Source of the DNA: a bacterium
GTDB lineage: Bacteria; UBA9089
Assembly: GCA_003485015.1 (NCBI GenBank)
Contig: DNCN01000067.1
Span: 1 to 6,062 of the forward strand
Direction: 5' to 3'
Length of the DNA: 6,062 nucleotides
Shown: one piece after another, positions 5,842 to 6,062 of the stretch
Position numbering within the stretch: position 1 is the stretch's first letter
Layout: each line of letters begins with the position of its first letter
Made by a program: the position numbers and the translations under genes
Notes under the pieces: generated by a model
Seen by the model: only the letters and a program-made list of their open reading frames with translations
Told to the model about the DNA's origin: nothing
Database searches by the model: none

Positions 5842-6062
5842 TCATAACTTAGCCACTAAATCTTGAGGTAAGTTAAGTGAATAACATCGGTTATGCAATA
5901 AGCTTAATAATCTATTAACTTGTTGTCTAAGTGTAAGATTCCGATGGTTGTATCTCCAAACATATTCTGCTAAATAAAGGGGGAGTCTCTCTCTGCGAAT
6001 CCCGCCTTTACTGGCAAGTTTCCTTTTAAGGTAACCCCAAAAACCCTCAAGGCCATTTATAT
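5842..6062 (-). CDS. IS1595-type (ISXO2-like) transposase, C-terminal end only
   Basis: Reading the minus strand in from the window edge to TGA at 5844-5842 gives 72 residues with no internal stop. They begin INGLEGFWGYLKRKL and include LYLAEYVWRYNHR (28-40). The pattern Glu-Gly-Phe-Trp, then Leu-Lys-Arg, then a Tyr-Leu-x-Glu...Trp-Arg-Tyr-Asn-x-Arg block is the recognisable end of the DDE domain of IS1595-family transposases, which cut and paste DNA. The residues after this block (about 41-72) are less conserved. The start and the first catalytic acids lie right of the window, so whether the gene is intact cannot be judged. It is convergent with uvrA and about 200 bases from it. No terminal repeat could be matched because the other end is missing. 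Family recognition is from memory of the motif, not a search. Confidence 0.8.
   Translation of the reverse strand, partial: INGLEGFWGYLKRKLASKGGIRRERLPLYLAEYVWRYNHRNLTLRQQVNRLLSLLHNRCYSLNLPQDLVAKL
5842..6062 (-). mobile_element. Insertion sequence of the IS1595 family, one end
   Basis: The transposase tail implies an insertion sequence whose 3' side faces uvrA. Its outer boundary must lie between the uvrA stop and the transposase stop, that is somewhere in 5640-5841. The inverted repeat at 5646-5694 or the AT-rich spacer may contain the terminal repeat. I have drawn only the coding part because the exact edge cannot be fixed without the opposite end. Confidence 0.6.

Overview
The window is bacterial chromosomal DNA. 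All the genes are of bacterial type (peptide deformylase, pyruvoyl-type aspartate decarboxylase, UvrA), and a near-consensus sigma-70-type promoter is visible. A radical SAM enzyme of the kind that activates glycyl radical enzymes suggests an anaerobic or facultative lifestyle. The sequence alone does not let me name the phylum.

Left part (1-2539, minus strand): a tightly packed four-gene unit, in transcription order panD (aspartate 1-decarboxylase), a radical SAM activating enzyme of the NrdG/PflA type, a membrane-anchored phospholipase D-like protein with two HKD motifs, and def (peptide deformylase, which runs off the left edge). The gaps between genes are only 2, 3 and 7 bases, so one transcript and partly coupled translation are likely. 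The products serve unrelated processes: beta-alanine for CoA, glycyl radical activation, phosphodiester chemistry at the membrane, and N-terminal deformylation.

Middle (2540-2828): a 289-base divergent intergenic region. It holds an excellent promoter for the panD operon (TTGACT, 17-base spacer, TATACT). A perfect 16-base inverted repeat overlaps the -10 box and start point and looks like an operator. On the other strand is a weaker candidate promoter for uvrA, followed by a leader rich in short inverted repeats.

Right part (2829-5639, plus strand): a complete uvrA of 936 codons with both ABC ATPase modules and the zinc-binding cysteines intact. It is the damage-recognition subunit of nucleotide excision repair.

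Right edge (5640-6062): an AT-rich stretch with two strong inverted repeats, then the last 72 codons of an IS1595-type (ISXO2-like) transposase on the minus strand, cut by the window edge. An insertion sequence therefore sits tail-to-tail with uvrA. I found no tRNA, rRNA, CRISPR array or toxin/defence cassette. The least explained elements are the panD operator-like palindrome, the mixed operon with its PLD protein, and the hairpins beyond uvrA.
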